A stretch of 64,000 nucleotides of DNA from Schistocerca nitens (Eukaryota; Arthropoda; Insecta; Orthoptera; Acrididae). The position numbers were made by a program, and so were the translations under genes. This document shows, in pieces, positions 9,031 to 21,335 of this stretch; position 1 is the first letter of the stretch; each line of letters begins with the position of its first letter. The notes below the pieces were generated by a model, which had not been told where the DNA came from, searched no databases, and was given only the letters and a program-made list of their open reading frames with translations. The stretch spans positions 374,603,348-374,667,347 of the forward strand of contig NC_064614.1 in the NCBI RefSeq assembly GCF_023898315.1, in the 5' to 3' direction.

Positions 9031-10671
9031 TTCTACGGAAAATATTGCTTTCCAGGCCCAGTTATTTTAACTTGGACCACATCTTTACAGCGAGCTTCTT
9101 ATGTTTACTGCTTTGACGATGCACCGTAGGACTTGATTATAATTATTTTTTCTTGTCTACTACAAAGATTTAAAAGAAAATATCAAGTGGTGATGCATCT
9201 TATGAATTCGAAGCCGGTCGTGATCTTTCAATAAAAAACTTTAATGTCCTGTTGTGTACGCAAGCTTCAGTGTGCCAGCACCTCTCTCATAGTCTTCTAA
9301 CTCCACCGAGGCTCTCGCACACTTCTTTTACACGGGAGGCGCCGTCCTAGGAAAAACGCCATACTCTGAGTGTATGTCCGGTCTGGCAGACAATTTTTAT
9401 CTTTCGCTGTGTATCATATAAGTATACACACCGTCCACAGGGAATGATCAGTTTGGAAAATGAAAATAATCGCCATCCAAATGCCAACTACAGACAGATT
9501 ACTTCCTGGATGATTCACGACTTTGTACACGATACGAAATCTGAAAAAAATCCTATATCTATGTGTCCTCTTACATAACAAATATGTAGTGTAACGTTCT
9601 TACACTCATTTAGAGAGAGACAAATTTTCGCTTCTTAGGCAACTTCTACGAGAACATTTCACAAGAGACGTGCTACACTCAGTTGCCTTGATCTTAACAT
9701 TAACCCATGGAGTCCTTAGCTTTCGACATGGGAGTGCAAACTATTTACGAGAGCATAGCTACGAGTGTACGCCTGTATTCTTGCACATGGGTTCCGATGT
9801 ATAACGGCTTAGTTGGTATATTGTACAACCCACAGGGCTTCTGAGATTTAAATTCTCATTGTCTTTTTTTCGCGATTTTCGTAAACTGATCGTGGAACAT
9901 GGCAAAATGATTTGTATGTAAAGCAAATGGTCGATTCCTTTTCCCATCCTTGTCAGAATCAGACGACGGATTCCTTTTCCCATTCTTGTAAAAATCAATG
10001 TTTTCTATTCGCCTCGAACGTCCTCTACGTCAAAGCGACAATAAGCCCTACTCTTCCTATCTGCTTGATCTCGTCCATGAAATCTCATCTTAATTTAATT
10101 TTATATCTTCTTAACCTCCTCACTCCAATAAATGTTGCGCAATCAAGCCCCTCTCCAGCTGTATTTCGACCAACGTTGTTGTAAGGTTGTTCTATTCCCA
10201 TTATAACTGATCTGATTGAGCTTTTCGTTAACGGCCTGTGTGGAGGGATGGGGCCTGCCGTGCGTAATGATGTCGTTTGGCTTTAAACCATCGTGTAAAT
10301 TTGAAACTGTCGCCACGAACCATTCAATATCACCGCCGAACAAGCAGAAGCAGACAACAGATATCATAACAAATGAATAACCTGCGAGAACGTTGTTCCA
10401 TACTTCCTCGCTTCACCACTTGAAGGATGAGCGTTCGAACTTGATAGCTGCCTTTGTCTTCGTATACTCCCAAAATTTCTTCTTAAATTAACCGCGTTTT
10501 TTTCTTTCATTCTTCCGGTAATTTCTTGCAAAGTCTCATTTTAGCCTCCTCCGTGCATATGGCAAGACTATGTCTTCTGCGACGTTCGTGGTTGCAAATC
10601 TTTCCTTTTTTCTAACCAGATCCGATTTCACTTATACGTTTTTTTTATATTTTGGAAGATAATCATGTACA
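9031..10671. other. no recognisable gene; one short local duplication
   Basis: AT-rich DNA. Near 9930-9995 the phrase gattccttttcccatccttg recurs after about 36 bases with small changes. No transposon ends, exon-like frames or RNA genes seen. Confidence 0.4.
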
Positions 10672-11023
10672 TCTACATCCAAATCGACACTCTGTCAACC
10701 ACTGTGAGGTACATGGCAGAACGTACTTTCCACTGTATCACATATTAGAGTTCCGTCCTGGCTCCATTCGGATATGAAACATGGCTCTTGTGGGAGACGT
10801 AATGTATCCCGCGAAAGCCTACATACAAAGATTCAAGAACAAGTATTATTGCGAAAGCCTACATATAAAAGATTCAAGAACAAGTGTTATTGAGAAACCT
10901 AGGAAAGCAGCGTAAGTCAGTTCAAGTTTTCCAGCATCACCAAATCTCTTTCATGTGAGCTAAACGTGTGACTATTCGTGCCTTCAATCTTTGTACTCTT
11001 TCGAATCTCCTATATTGGTACTA

Positions 11024-12206
11024 CAGTCATCAGCCAGAACATTATGGCCACCTACCCAATAGCCGGTATATCAACATTCGGCACGGCTAACAGCGGCGAC
11101 GTGTAGCGGGATGGAAGCAATGAGGCCCTGATAGATAGCTGGAGCGAGTTGGCACCACACTTGCACACATGTCATCTAACTACGGTAAATTCCGTGGAGG
11201 ATGGCGGTGAGTTCTGATGCCACGTTGAATCACATCCCAGATGTGTTCGATCGGGTTCAGATCTGGCGAGTTGGAGGACCAGCACATCAACCTGAACTCG
11301 CAACTGTGTTCCTCGAACCATTCCATCACACACTTGGCCATGTGACATGGCGCAATATCTTGCTGAAAAATGCCACTGCCGTCGGGGAACATGATCATAA
11401 AGAAGGGATGTACGTGGACTGAAACCAGTGTACGATACTTCTTGACTATCATGGTACCCTATACGAGCTCAATTGGACACATGGAAGCCCACTGAATGTT
11501 CCCCAAAGTGTAAGGAAGCCGCCGCCAGCGTGTCTCTATCCCACAGTACAGGTGTCAAGGAGTTGTTCCCCTGGAAGACGACGGATTCGCCCATCGGTAT
11601 GATGAAGCAGGTATCTGGATTGACAAGATCATGAAACGCTCTGTCACTGTGCCAACGTCCGGAGCTGATGGTCAGGTGCCCATTTCAGTCGTAGTTGCCG
11701 ATGTCGTGGTGTTAACATTGGCACATGCATGAGTCGTCGGCTGCTGACGCCCGTCATTAGGCGTGTTCGGTGCATTATGTGTTCAGACACAATTGTACTC
11801 TGCCCAGCATTAAAGGCTGATGTTAGTTCCTCCATATTTCGCCTTATGTCCTGTTTTATCAGTCCGACATCTGTAATGAAGAGCGGCCGCCCAATCCCTA
11901 CGACGTCTGGACGTGGTTCCACCTTGGTTTCGCCACGTATTGAAGACACTTACCACAACACTCCTCGAACACATGACAACCCGTGCAGTTTCCGAAATGC
12001 CTCGGGGCCATCACAATCTGCCCTAGGTCCAATTCAGATAGATCGTACACCTTTCCCATTCTACCCACGGTCATCACGGTCACTGACCGTACATGCACCG
12101 TGTTTCTGACTAGCAGTCATTCCTCGTCAGGTGACACAGCTATCGCCTGGAGGACTGGTTCATATCAATAGTAGGTCGGCGGTCGTAATGTTCTGGCTGA
12201 TCACTG
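11024..12206 (-). mobile_element. decayed Tc1-like element
   Basis: Inverted ends cagtcatcagccagaacatt at the left and the complement of cagtgatcagccagaacatt at the right define an element of about 1.18 kb, with TA on the left flank and a mutated TG on the right. The interior carries a degenerate Tc1-type transposase on the minus strand. It sits inside a LINE 3' region, so it is younger than that LINE. Confidence 0.85.
11180..11949 (-). pseudogene. Tc1-like transposase pseudogene
   Basis: Separate minus-strand frames cover the C-terminal part (11180-11452, with FQQDIAPCHMAKCVMEWF and SPDLNPIEHIWDVIQRGI, the second catalytic Asp and the Glu of a DDE domain) and a middle part (11644-11949). 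Frameshifts and stops separate them. By my count 34 residues lie between the Asp and the Glu, as in canonical Tc1. Not functional as it stands. Confidence 0.8.
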
Positions 12207-12370
12207 TGCATGAGTGCCCTTTAGATATTGTAGGATGTGTCGTACGATTATTTAATATGCAATCATTTTTGTTGACTGACTGCGTTTTCCCAGTATTTTA
12301 TCTATGAACCGAAGTCTGCGACATGATTTACCAATGACTGAGCCGAAACTGCCATTCCATTTCATGTTGC

Positions 12371-12968
12371 CACACGAAAATAGCGCGGCTTTCTGACCTG
12401 TCTACGCGGACCGTTTCGTCTTGCGTTAATCATTTCAGTTTAAATCGACGTCTTACTTTAGAAATATTTTCCTCTTCTGTATGAATGCCAGAGTCGTTTG
12501 ATATATTTCCAGTTACCAACTGTGATTAAGATATTATTGTTTTGACTAATGTGCTCAAATGTGCGACATTAGCTGAGAATGGTTAAATTTTTAGATTGTT
12601 GTAGCTATTACAAGTGCTCAGGAGTGAGGTTATCTAGTGAAGCGCTTAACTATGAAATAGAGAATACGGGTATTTCAAAGAGAGAGAGAGTACGTTTTAA
12701 GGTCTTTGTAAGAAAAAAAAAGTATCATAAAGAGAAAGATTATGGATACATTGACGGAGGAACTTCAGGTTTCATATCCACTTTACGGTTCTACGTACAC
12801 TATACGTGGATGTTACATGTTGTATATCAAATTAATATTCACATCGTGTGTAATTCGTTTCCTAGTTAACGCGGGTCCAAATACGACGCCTTAGTTTACA
12901 GTGAAGCAGGTAATAGCTGTACAAGAACGTCATCTTTGATATATCTCCATAAGTGGGAAACATGGAAT
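12371..12968. other. no recognisable feature
   Basis: AT-rich DNA with a 96-codon frame at 12579-12869 that looks like chance (rich in Tyr, Lys and Ser, no motif). Confidence 0.4.
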
Positions 12969-12977
12969 GATGACTGC

Positions 12978-13168
12978 AGCGCGGAATTAGCCGAGCGATC
13001 TAAGGCGCTGCACTCATGGACTATGCGGCTGGTCCCGGCGGAGGTTCGAGTCCTCCCTAGGGCATGGGTGTGTGTGTTTGTCCTTAGGATAATTTAGGTT
13101 AAGTAGTGTGTAGGCTTAGGGACTGATGACCTTAGCTGTTAAGTCCCATAAGATTTCACACACATTTT
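12978..13168 (+). mobile_element. SINE, family 2
   Basis: The head has an A box (attagccgagcgatctaagg) and a B box (ggttcgagtcc). The tail is distinct from family 1 (ataatttaggttaagtagtg ... cataagatttcacacacatt). Target-site duplication gatgactgc at 12969-12977 and 13169-13177. Confidence 0.92.
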
Positions 13169-13177
13169 GATGACTGC

Positions 13178-15231
13178 TAACTTGGAAGGCCACAGACCAT
13201 GAACTAGATGTCGGAACTCCGCTCTGTCGATTCATGATCCAGGAAAGGGCTTGTTTTAATTATCGATGGTACACAGTACACTCGTTTTTGGTACAACTCC
13301 TCTATATTTCGACATAAATATAGGATATCCACTCCGCAAAATATTTAAACTTATCCGCTCACATAGCTTGATGTGAAGCGTATTTTTTTCTTTAGAGATA
13401 CGGAGGTGAACCGCACACGGCTCGAACCTGCAGAACGGATTAAATAACAACTTCTGACCTGCAATATCGGCTAATTCGACAGAGGCTCTTAAGCACCATT
13501 AAAACGTGAATATATATACGTTTCACAGGCAGGAGGCGTACAAGATTTTCCTCCTTTAGAATACTATTTGTGGTGACAGGAAACATTTGGCTACGTTATC
13601 AAAATATTAATAATTTCAAATCTCGCTTGGAAAATTAGCCACTATCGTCGCACACTGCCGCTGTGGAACAAATGATGAAGAAAAGGTGCTGATATTGTGT
13701 CGGTTGACCATATTTCACGAATGAAACGTTTTCTCGACCGAAAAGACTAAGCGCTGAAAAAAAAACTTTCATATGAACAGATTTGCTGTCCATAAAGCAT
13801 ACGTTCTCCTCTCTTTCTCTGTCTGAAGTTGTGCTTACGGTAGCTGCAGTTCCTATCCTTTGTTCTAACATGACAGGGCAGGCTGAACCTAGAGATACTG
13901 GACGTCGGCTTTCAGTTGTCACGATCTGATGTAGTGGCGTGTGACGTTATACGTTGTTGTGTGCTGACGAAGCCAATGAAAGTGAACTGTAAATCTTCTT
14001 TATAGTAACGTAATCACCTGTAGCGTAGTCCGAGTTCTATGTTAGTTTGAAAGATGACAGTTTGATACCGTGTTGGTGAAGTGAACGAATGCGTTCTTAT
14101 GGGAATAACTAATATTTTCGTTAGGCACGTACATCACCTGTACTCGATTTCGTTTTTTATTTTGATGTCATCATTGGTCAACGTAGACAGATTAAGCAAT
14201 CGATCGTTACAGGAGTCCGACAGATGGACACGGATCACGTCTACCTCGTTGGCAGCGTAGCACATCCGACCCGACGTTACGTACATTCACATAGATGTCT
14301 CCACCGATTGCAGTTGTGTCGTGTGATTCTGCCAATACTCTACACGCTTGGTAAGATTTATTACATCGACGAAAAAGGAAATGAGAGGTTATGGCTTAGT
14401 GCATCATTAACAGTGAGATTATTACTGTGGACGTAAGTTCGATTTGAAGGAGGAAGGGGAAGAAACTGGCCGAATCCTTTCCAAAAGAACCATGCAGAAG
14501 TATAACTTAATCGGTTAAAAATCTCGCAAAATCTAATTCTGCATGGCGAAGTCTAAATCTTAAAATTGTTCTCCTGGAATGTAGGTTCAGCGTATGAATC
14601 ACACAGCACCTCATTCGTTTCGAGCACATGGTGTCACATTGGCCTTCCATCCTAATGCGGTAAGGCTTTGTAAATTTAGCTGAGAGCAGTGGAGGTCATG
14701 AAAATAAAAGGCGTGCGGTGCGCGGAGAGAGTAGGGGAAGATGTGAGTAGCATGGAGATTAGTGGTCTCTCTAACACTTTTACTTTCGGTGTCTAATATA
14801 GTCAAAGATTTGAAGAGTCGTCGCTGTGATCAGGATGTAAAAAAATGGCTATATCAGAAATTACTGAGTTATGTCAAAGGGCACTGAGCTACATCATTAA
14901 TTCATTACGACGCCGACCATTTATTCAGATATCAACCTCCAAATGCACCATAGTACTGTCTTTGATTAAGGGGATAGACCAGCATGACGTTCGATTTTGG
15001 AACCGATATTCATGATTTTTCCAACAAAATAAAAAAAAAACTACAAAACTGCCTTTAGGCCTCTATTGTACACACTTAAGAGTGTTTTATTTTCAAGTAA
15101 CGCGGGACAATACACGACATCGACGAAAGGCCTTCGCGGCGGTTGGTGGAAGCTCTGAACGCCACAATTTTCAGCCAAGAACGAAATTTCAAAAATTGCT
15201 ATGAAACTGATAATAGTGTCTAACATAGTAC
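13178..15231. other. no recognisable gene; possible family 4 SINE fragment at 14435-14560
   Basis: Mostly AT-rich DNA with short frames lacking known motifs. Near 14460-14500 gaaactggccgaatcctttc followed by caaaagaaccatgcag resembles the start of the family 4 SINE fragments elsewhere in the window. No other structure seen. Confidence 0.35.
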
Positions 15232-16754
15232 GTTGTTGTTGTTGTGGTCTTCAGTCTGGTTTGATGCAGCTCTCCATGCTATATCCTGTGAAAGCTTCTT
15301 CATCTCCCAGTACCTACTGCAACCTACATCCTTCTGAATTTGTTTAGTGTATTGATCTCTTGGTCTCCCTCTACGATTTTTACCCTCCACGCTGCTCTCC
15401 GATGCTAAATTTGTGATACCTTGATGCCTCAAAACATGTCCTAGCAACCGATCCCTTCTTCTAGTCAAGTTGTGCCACAAACTTCTCTTCTCCCCAATCC
15501 TATTCAATACCTCCTCATTAGTTACGTGATCTACCCACCTTATCTTCAGCATTCTTCTGTAGCACCACATTTCGAAAGCTTCTATTCTCTTCTTGTCCAA
15601 ACTGGTTATCGTCCATGTTTCACTTCCATACATGGCTACACTCCATACAAATACTTTCAGAATCGACTTCCTGACAAATCTATACTCGATGTTAACAAAT
15701 TTCTCTTCTTCAGAAACGATTTCCTTGCCATTGCCAGTCTACATTTCATATCCTCTCTACTTCGACAATCATCAGTTATTTTACTCCCTAAATAGCAAAA
15801 CTCCTTTACTACTTTAAGTGTCTCATTTCCTAATCTAATCCCCTCAGCATCACCCGATTTAATTTGACTACATTCCATTATCCTCGTTTTGCTTTTGTTG
15901 ATGTTCATCTTATATCCTCCTTTCAAGACACTGTCCATTCCGTTCAACTGCTCTTCCAAGTCCTTTGCTGTCTCTGACAGAAATACAACGTCATCGGCGA
16001 ACCTTAAAGTTTTTATTTCTTCTCCATGGATTTTAATACCTACTCCGAATTTTTCTTTTGTTTCCTTTACTGCTTGCTCAATATACAGATTGAATAACAT
16101 GATTAAGTTTTGCTCTGTGCAAAATTCTTCAAGGCGGCTTCCTCTTTCATTTCTTCCCCCCAATCCATATTCACCTACTATGTTTCCTTCTCTCCCTTTT
16201 CCTACTGACGAATTCCAGTCAGCCATGACAATTAAATTTTCGTCTCCCTTCACTACCTGAATAATTTCTTTTATCTCGTCATACATTTCATCAATTTCTT
16301 CATCATCTGCAGAGCTAGTTGGCATATAAACTTGTACTACTGTAGTAGGCATGGGCTTTGTGTCTATCTTGGCCACAATAATGCGTTCACTATGCTGTTT
16401 GTAGTAGCTAACCCGCACTCCTATTTTTTTATTCATTATTAAACCTACTCCTGCATTACCCCTATTTGATTTTGTATTTATAACCCTGTAATCACCTGAC
16501 CAAAAGTCTTGTTCCTCCTGCCACCGAACTTCACTAATTCCCACTATATCTAACTTTAACCTATCCATTTCCCTTTTTAAATTTTCTAACCTACCTGCCC
16601 GATTAAGGGATCTGACATTCCACGCTTCGATCCGTAGAATGCCAGTTTTCTTTCTCCTGATAACGACGTTCTCTTGAGTAGTTCCCGCCCGGAGATCCGA
16701 ATGGGGGACTATTTTACCTCCGGAATATTTTACCCAAGAGGACGCCATCATCAT
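15232..16754 (-). pseudogene. LINE endonuclease / reverse transcriptase, internally deleted and frameshifted
   Basis: A 365-codon frame (16754 to 15657) starts MMMASSWVKYSGG and contains endonuclease motifs: EAWNVRSLNRAGRLENLKRE, GISEVRWQEEQDFWSG, VQVYMPTSSADDEEIDEMYD and ADWNSSVGKG. It then jumps, without loss of frame, from EEFCTEQNLIMLFNLYIEQA into TLRFADDVVFLSETAKDLEE, which holds the FADD catalytic box of the reverse transcriptase. The thumb region SKITDDCRSREDMKCRLAMA follows. A frameshift near 15657 moves the reading to the frame at 15633-15220 (MYGSETWTITSLDKKRIEAF, WCYRRMLKIRWVDHVTNEEV, RRGRPRDQYTKQIQKDVG). The finger and palm motifs before FADD are gone, so it cannot reverse transcribe. 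Confidence 0.85.
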
Positions 16755-17055
16755 TTAATCATACAGTAAAGCTGCATGTCCTCGGGAAAAATTACGGCTG
16801 TAGTTTCCCTTTGCTTTCAGCCGTTCGCAGTACCAGCACAGCAAGGCCGTTTTGGTTAATGTTACAAGGCCAGATCAGTCAATCATCCAGACTGTTGCCC
16901 CTGCAACTACTGAAAAGGCTGCTGCCCCTCTACAGGAACCACATGTTTGTCTGGCCTCTCAACAGATACCCCTCCGTTGTGGTTGCACCTACGGTACGGC
17001 CATCTGTATCGCCGAGGCACGCAAGCCTCTCCACCAATGGCAAGGTCCATGGAAC
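15232..17055 (-). mobile_element. RTE-like LINE with internal deletion
   Basis: Minus-strand element. The left (3') end is a gtt/aac microsatellite at about 15232. The right (5') part extends to about 17055 and contains the leader encoding MDLAIGGEACVPRRYRW, a phrase I recall from 5' regions of this LINE group. Between lie an endonuclease and the end of a reverse transcriptase. Length is about 1.8 kb, whereas a full copy should be above 3 kb, because the middle is missing. Its late RT region matches the fragment at 8690-9030. Confidence 0.85.
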
Positions 17056-17229
17056 ATTTAAAAAAACAATGGTTTTTAAGAAAACTGAGGCATTCTGAAA
17101 GAAAAGTCAATTTTTTCAACCAAAAAGTCTTAAAAAACATGCACCGGAAATCGAAATTAAAATATATCGCAAAATTACAGCGTACTTCAGTAGAAAAATG
17201 CCGACTCTGAAGTGACAGAAGGTACCGGG

Positions 17230-17792
17230 TGAAACGTCCCCTTAGAAAAATTTATACATGACTGTGCTTAAACTGACACACAATATTTTTAGCGCAATGC
17301 AATCTGACTTTCAAAAATCCCTACAAAAGAATGACCCTGACTAACATTAACCTATACCTTTCACAAATCACTTACCTCACAAAAATCTTCGTTATTCGAA
17401 CTACTGCAATACAGCGAGCGCCACTACTGCCAGCTAAATAAAATATTCAAACTATGGAAGGCACTAACTACTGATAGGCATAGTTAGCAAATGAAAGATT
17501 TTAATAGAGAACAAACAATGTATTTACCTTAATAGTCATAATATATATAGCAGTTCATGACATCCGGTCTCACAAATTTCAAAACTCCGCCATTTCTCTC
17601 CCCACATCCACCACTGCTGGCGGCTCACCTCCAACTGCACAACGCTACGCGCTGTTCACATCCAGCTGCCCAACACTACAATGGCAGACAACAATGCGAA
17701 CTAGCCACAGACTGCACACAGCACAGCCAGTGATTTTCATACAGAGCGCTATGTGGCGTTACCAATAAGAAAACAGAAACAGCCTACTTACA
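17230..17792 (-). repeat. 3' LTR of element B copy 1
   Basis: In plus orientation the LTR starts tgaaacgtccccttagaaaa and ends acagcctacttaca. It matches the LTRs at 21336-21908, 19959-20520 (opposite strand) and 59796-60348 (opposite strand) with scattered substitutions. It carries the conserved block gcgttgcgcagttggaggtg on its sense strand in diverged form. Confidence 0.9.
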
Positions 17793-18175
17793 TAGCCCCC
17801 ATGCTCCCCACAAATAATTTTACGAATTGTTTTGGGCACTGGCCAATACATATTTGTTAAAAATTTTTTCACAATTACAGTAACAAAGAAATCAAATGCA
17901 CACACTTATTGATACAATGTTGGTCAAATGCTAAAATTTTCTCACAGTCCATAAAGACAGTCCTGATCATTCATCACAGTAAAATTGCCGTTTCTGTTCT
18001 CAAAGTCTGAGCAGTAAAAGAGAATGCACACGGAAGTAGTGGATTTTCATGCAGTCTTGAAGAAGTAGTGTTGTCCTTCCAACGGAAAGACAGTGCTGAC
18101 TCTTGACATGCTGACAGGTAATGGGCCACAACAGAGCAAACCCACAGCAGAGTCATTCGACGTTTTGAAGAATAT

Positions 18176-18400
18176 TGGTAGGTAAGTCATCACAGAGTAG
18201 ACCCACTGAGGTCCTGGTAGAGATTACGGTATTGGTGGACCACCAGAGGTGCAGACCCACTGCAGTCCTTGTAGAAATAATGGTATTGGTGGGTCATCAA
18301 AGATCCAGGCCCACTGTAGTCCTTGTAGAAATAATGGTATTGGTGGGTCATCAAAGATGCAGACCCACTGTAGTCCTTGTAGAGATGGCCAGCAGCCATC
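18176..18400 (-). repeat. 54-bp minisatellite inside element B, about 4 units
   Basis: Units of 54 bp (18 codons) repeat around ccactgcagtccttgtagaa and ataatggtattggtgggtca. On the sense (minus) strand each unit encodes a Tyr-rich stretch of the type YKDCSGSAPLMTHQYHYF. The array is open on the minus strand over 18190-18399 and on part of the plus strand. The same array exists in copy 2 at 59190-59400, so it belongs to the element. Confidence 0.85.
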
Positions 18401-18632
18401 TGTTGTGACTGTGCAGGTTCACAATCACCATTGAAGAGTCTTGCGGATATAATAGCAAGTCCATAACCACCACTTGTGAACTCACAAAGTTTCTGGAATT
18501 GTCCTTAGAACCAGCACTGCTGTTTTCCAGTCCCTTGCTGAATTATTAACACACGTGCAAACACTACCAGTCCCTACTTCTCACATATTGTCCATATACT
18601 ATGACCAACAGAAACGTGTGCAGTGAAATGTA

Positions 18633-18837
18633 GCCGGCCGAAGTGGCCGTGCGGTTAAAGGCGCTGCAGTCTGGAACCGCAAGACCGCTACGGTCGCAGG
18701 TTCGAATCCTGCCTCGGGCATGGATGTTTGTGATGTCCTTAGGTTAGTTAGGTTTAGCTAGTTCTAAGTTCTAGGGGACTAATGACCTCAGCAGTTGAGT
18801 CCCATAGTGCTCAGAGCCATTTTAACCATTTTTTTTT
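18633..18837 (+). mobile_element. SINE, family 1, inside element B copy 1
   Basis: Standard head (A box aagtggccgtgcggttaaag, B box ggttcgaatcc), body and a tail of T after atttt. The element B sequence on either side (cagtgaaatg and cttacaagtcacttaat) is contiguous in copy 2 near 58940-58970, which marks this as an insertion. The target duplication is blurred by the T-rich tail. Confidence 0.88.
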
Positions 18838-19958
18838 AAAAGTAACTTACAAGTCACTTAATCTGATGAACTGGTGTCCATTACAATTTTATAACATAAG
18901 AATACAATTACAAAGGTACAGAATACATCATTAAAGAACATAACAATACAGATAACATTTGTTGTGATAGGGGCTTTACAAAAGAATAGAAATAAACATT
19001 TACATCAGTGTTACAGGAATTATGACATAAGTAAATACATAAAAGATCAGAATAACTTTTGGAACATCAACTTCACACATGAGCATTAGAACAAAACAGA
19101 ATAAATAATGTCTAAACATCTTTACAAAGTAAATAACATATTATCAGAAAAATTATACAACGTAACTCTCATCAGATAAACACATAAAGACAGGAAGAAC
19201 ACAAATACCCAAGGGTACACAAACACATAGTGAGATAACACAAGCAAAGGACAGGGTTTGTTTTACTGCAGTATTTTGCAAACAAAACTTTCTTTACTTC
19301 TCGGAGATCTCCCTTCGTTCTTCATTATTTCCAAAAAGTCCCATCAATACCTGCTTTCTATACTTTTTTCGTATAACTTCTCAATGCATTTCTTCCAATG
19401 CATCGCAACTCATTCTCTTATATAGTCTACCCCCTCTTAAGCTAACTTAAATCTACTGAGCTCAGATGCTAAACTAAAGGACGAGGCAATGCAGCAGCGC
19501 AAAACAATTAATACAAACAGCAATAAAAAAAATGGAAATTGTCAAAGCAAGCTACAGTAAATCTAAATTACCAAGCAAATGCAACATTACAACTAATATG
19601 AGCCAATGTGCAGCAACAAGGAAAATAAATTAGTAGTAAAACTGACTTAACAGAGTAATACAAAGTGAAATTTAGTAGCACTATGCCTGGCAAACAGCAG
19701 CAGCAAATGCAATAACTTATATCTAAACATGACAAAGCTCAAGCAGAAAAATATTACAGTAAAGACAACAATGCAGATAAGGGAAATGTCTCTTCACATC
19801 TTAATGTCTATGCCATTAAAGTGGTGCACCACAAAAATTATTCTATGAAATAAATTACCAAATACTTGAAAAGAAAATTATGTATGCAGTTCCTGTGAAG
19901 GGAAATGTCTTTTTGTGCTCCCTCATTTTTCTTTGGAAGTATCACAAAATTATTGCTA

Positions 19959-20520
19959 TGTAAGTAGGCTGTTTCTGTTTTCTTATTGGTAACGCCACGT
20001 AGCGCTCTGTATGAAAATCACTGGCTGTGCTGTGTGCAGTCTGTGGCTAGTTTGCATTGTTGTCTGCCATTGTAGTGTTGGGCAGCTGGATGTGAACAGC
20101 GCGTAGCGTTGCGCAGTTGGAGGTGAGCCGCCAGCAGTGGTGGATGTGGGGAGAGAAATGGCGGAGTTTTGAAATTTGTGAGTCCGGATGTCATGAACTG
20201 CTATATATATTATGACTATTAAGGTAAATACATTGTTTGTTCTCTATTAAAATCTTTCATTTGCTAACTATGCCTATCAGTAGTTAGTGCCTTCCGTAGT
20301 TTGAGTATTTTATTTAGCTGGCAGTAGTGGCGCTCGCTGTATTGCAGTAGTTCGAGTAACGAAGATTTTGTGAGGTAAGTGATTTGTGAAAGGTATACGT
20401 TAATGTTAGTAAGGGCCATTCTTTTGTAGGGATCTTTGAAAGTCAGATTGCGTTGCGCTAAAAATATTGTGTGTCAGTTTAAGCACAGTCATGTATAAAT
20501 TTTTCTAAGGGGACGTTACA
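19959..20520 (+). repeat. extra LTR of element B in inverted orientation
   Basis: A complete LTR (tgtaagtaggctgtttctgt ... aaggggacgttaca) lies on the plus strand inside the minus-strand element. It interrupts the gag frame at 20521. The 4 bases on its flanks (gcta and tata) do not match, so a simple solo-LTR insertion is not demonstrated. The sequence to its left does not continue gag, so material has also been lost. Confidence 0.8.
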
Positions 20521-21039
20521 TATATATAACTTTTGAAGATTTTGTCCCATTTGTTTCTGATTTTGTTCAAGCGTTGTGTCTAACTTTTGTAGCCTTTGTC
20601 CCATTTGTTGCATTAACTGTAATAACAATGCACTGGTGTCTGAAACATGTTCCTCAGTGCTTTTCGGCTATGAAGTTGCACCGGCAACATTCACATTTTG
20701 ACAAGCAGAAAATGTATCTTGACTTATATGAGAAAACTGTGAGGACCCAAAATCTGAATCTACAGTATGTGCGAGATTGTGTCCTGTCATTTCGGATTCC
20801 TGAGGCGAGCTATTGCCGACCGATCGATCAATAATGCTTCCCTGTTCACTAATTGTTTCGCTGTCTACGCCATTATTTGCCGCCCGCTCCATTTCCCTAT
20901 GCACAATTACCAAATTACTATGTTGAACATTAATTAATTCATTACACGGTGGCGCTAACACACTGCTTTCGTCTTCACTGTCATTTCTCAGTTTACTTTG
21001 GAGCCTAGTATTACGTTTTTCACACGTCATTATTGTCAC
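20521..21039 (-). pseudogene. gag-like ORF of element B copy 1, truncated
   Basis: The frame starts MTIMTCEKRNTRLQSKLRND about 300 bp inside the 5' LTR. It runs 123 codons to a TAG at 20668-20670, then continues in the same frame as a Gln-rich coiled coil (LLLQLMQQMGQRLQKLDTTL, EQNQKQMGQNLQKL) until the inverted LTR. One nonsense change therefore separates the two parts. The start resembles the SRSQ/TRSQ-type N-termini of Gypsy gag proteins, as in element A (MSVVTRSQAK). The capsid-like part and nucleocapsid are absent. Confidence 0.6.
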
Positions 21040-21335
21040 AATAGTTCACACGACAACACAGAAAAGCACAATTTTAAGAGCAAAATAAGAAAACATATTA
21101 AAATAGCACTGAAAATAATATCTAGCTAATTGCAAGCGCAGCTGCGGACTACTTGGTGCAAATCTAAATGCATGCCACAACTGATTTACTGTACAACAAT
21201 GAAAGACTGCAACTACAAAGGAGATTCTCCCTGCAATTACGCGCCAGCAATAAACAAAATCTACACTAATTACACAAACTACAAGAAAAAAATCAGAAGA
21301 TTCCAGTGAGGTATCCTCGGCTAAAGGTCGACATA

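Larger units (their letters stand above)
10672..12370 (-). mobile_element. LINE 3'-region copy (minus), split by a Tc1-like element
   Basis: It begins with the reversed LINE tail acatctacatcc followed by an UTR phrase with tggcagaacgtactttcca. After the Tc1-like insertion (11024-12206) it continues at about 12226-12360 with ttttcccagtattttatcta and gaaccgaagtctgc. The same order of phrases occurs in the LINE at 57.8-62.1 kb. Within the left part, 46 bases around gcgaaagcctacatacaaag are duplicated in tandem (about 10810-10900). Confidence 0.6.

Noticed and set aside
18176-18400. CRISPR-like direct repeat array
   Set aside because: The units are contiguous 54-bp copies without unique spacers, inside a eukaryotic retroelement.
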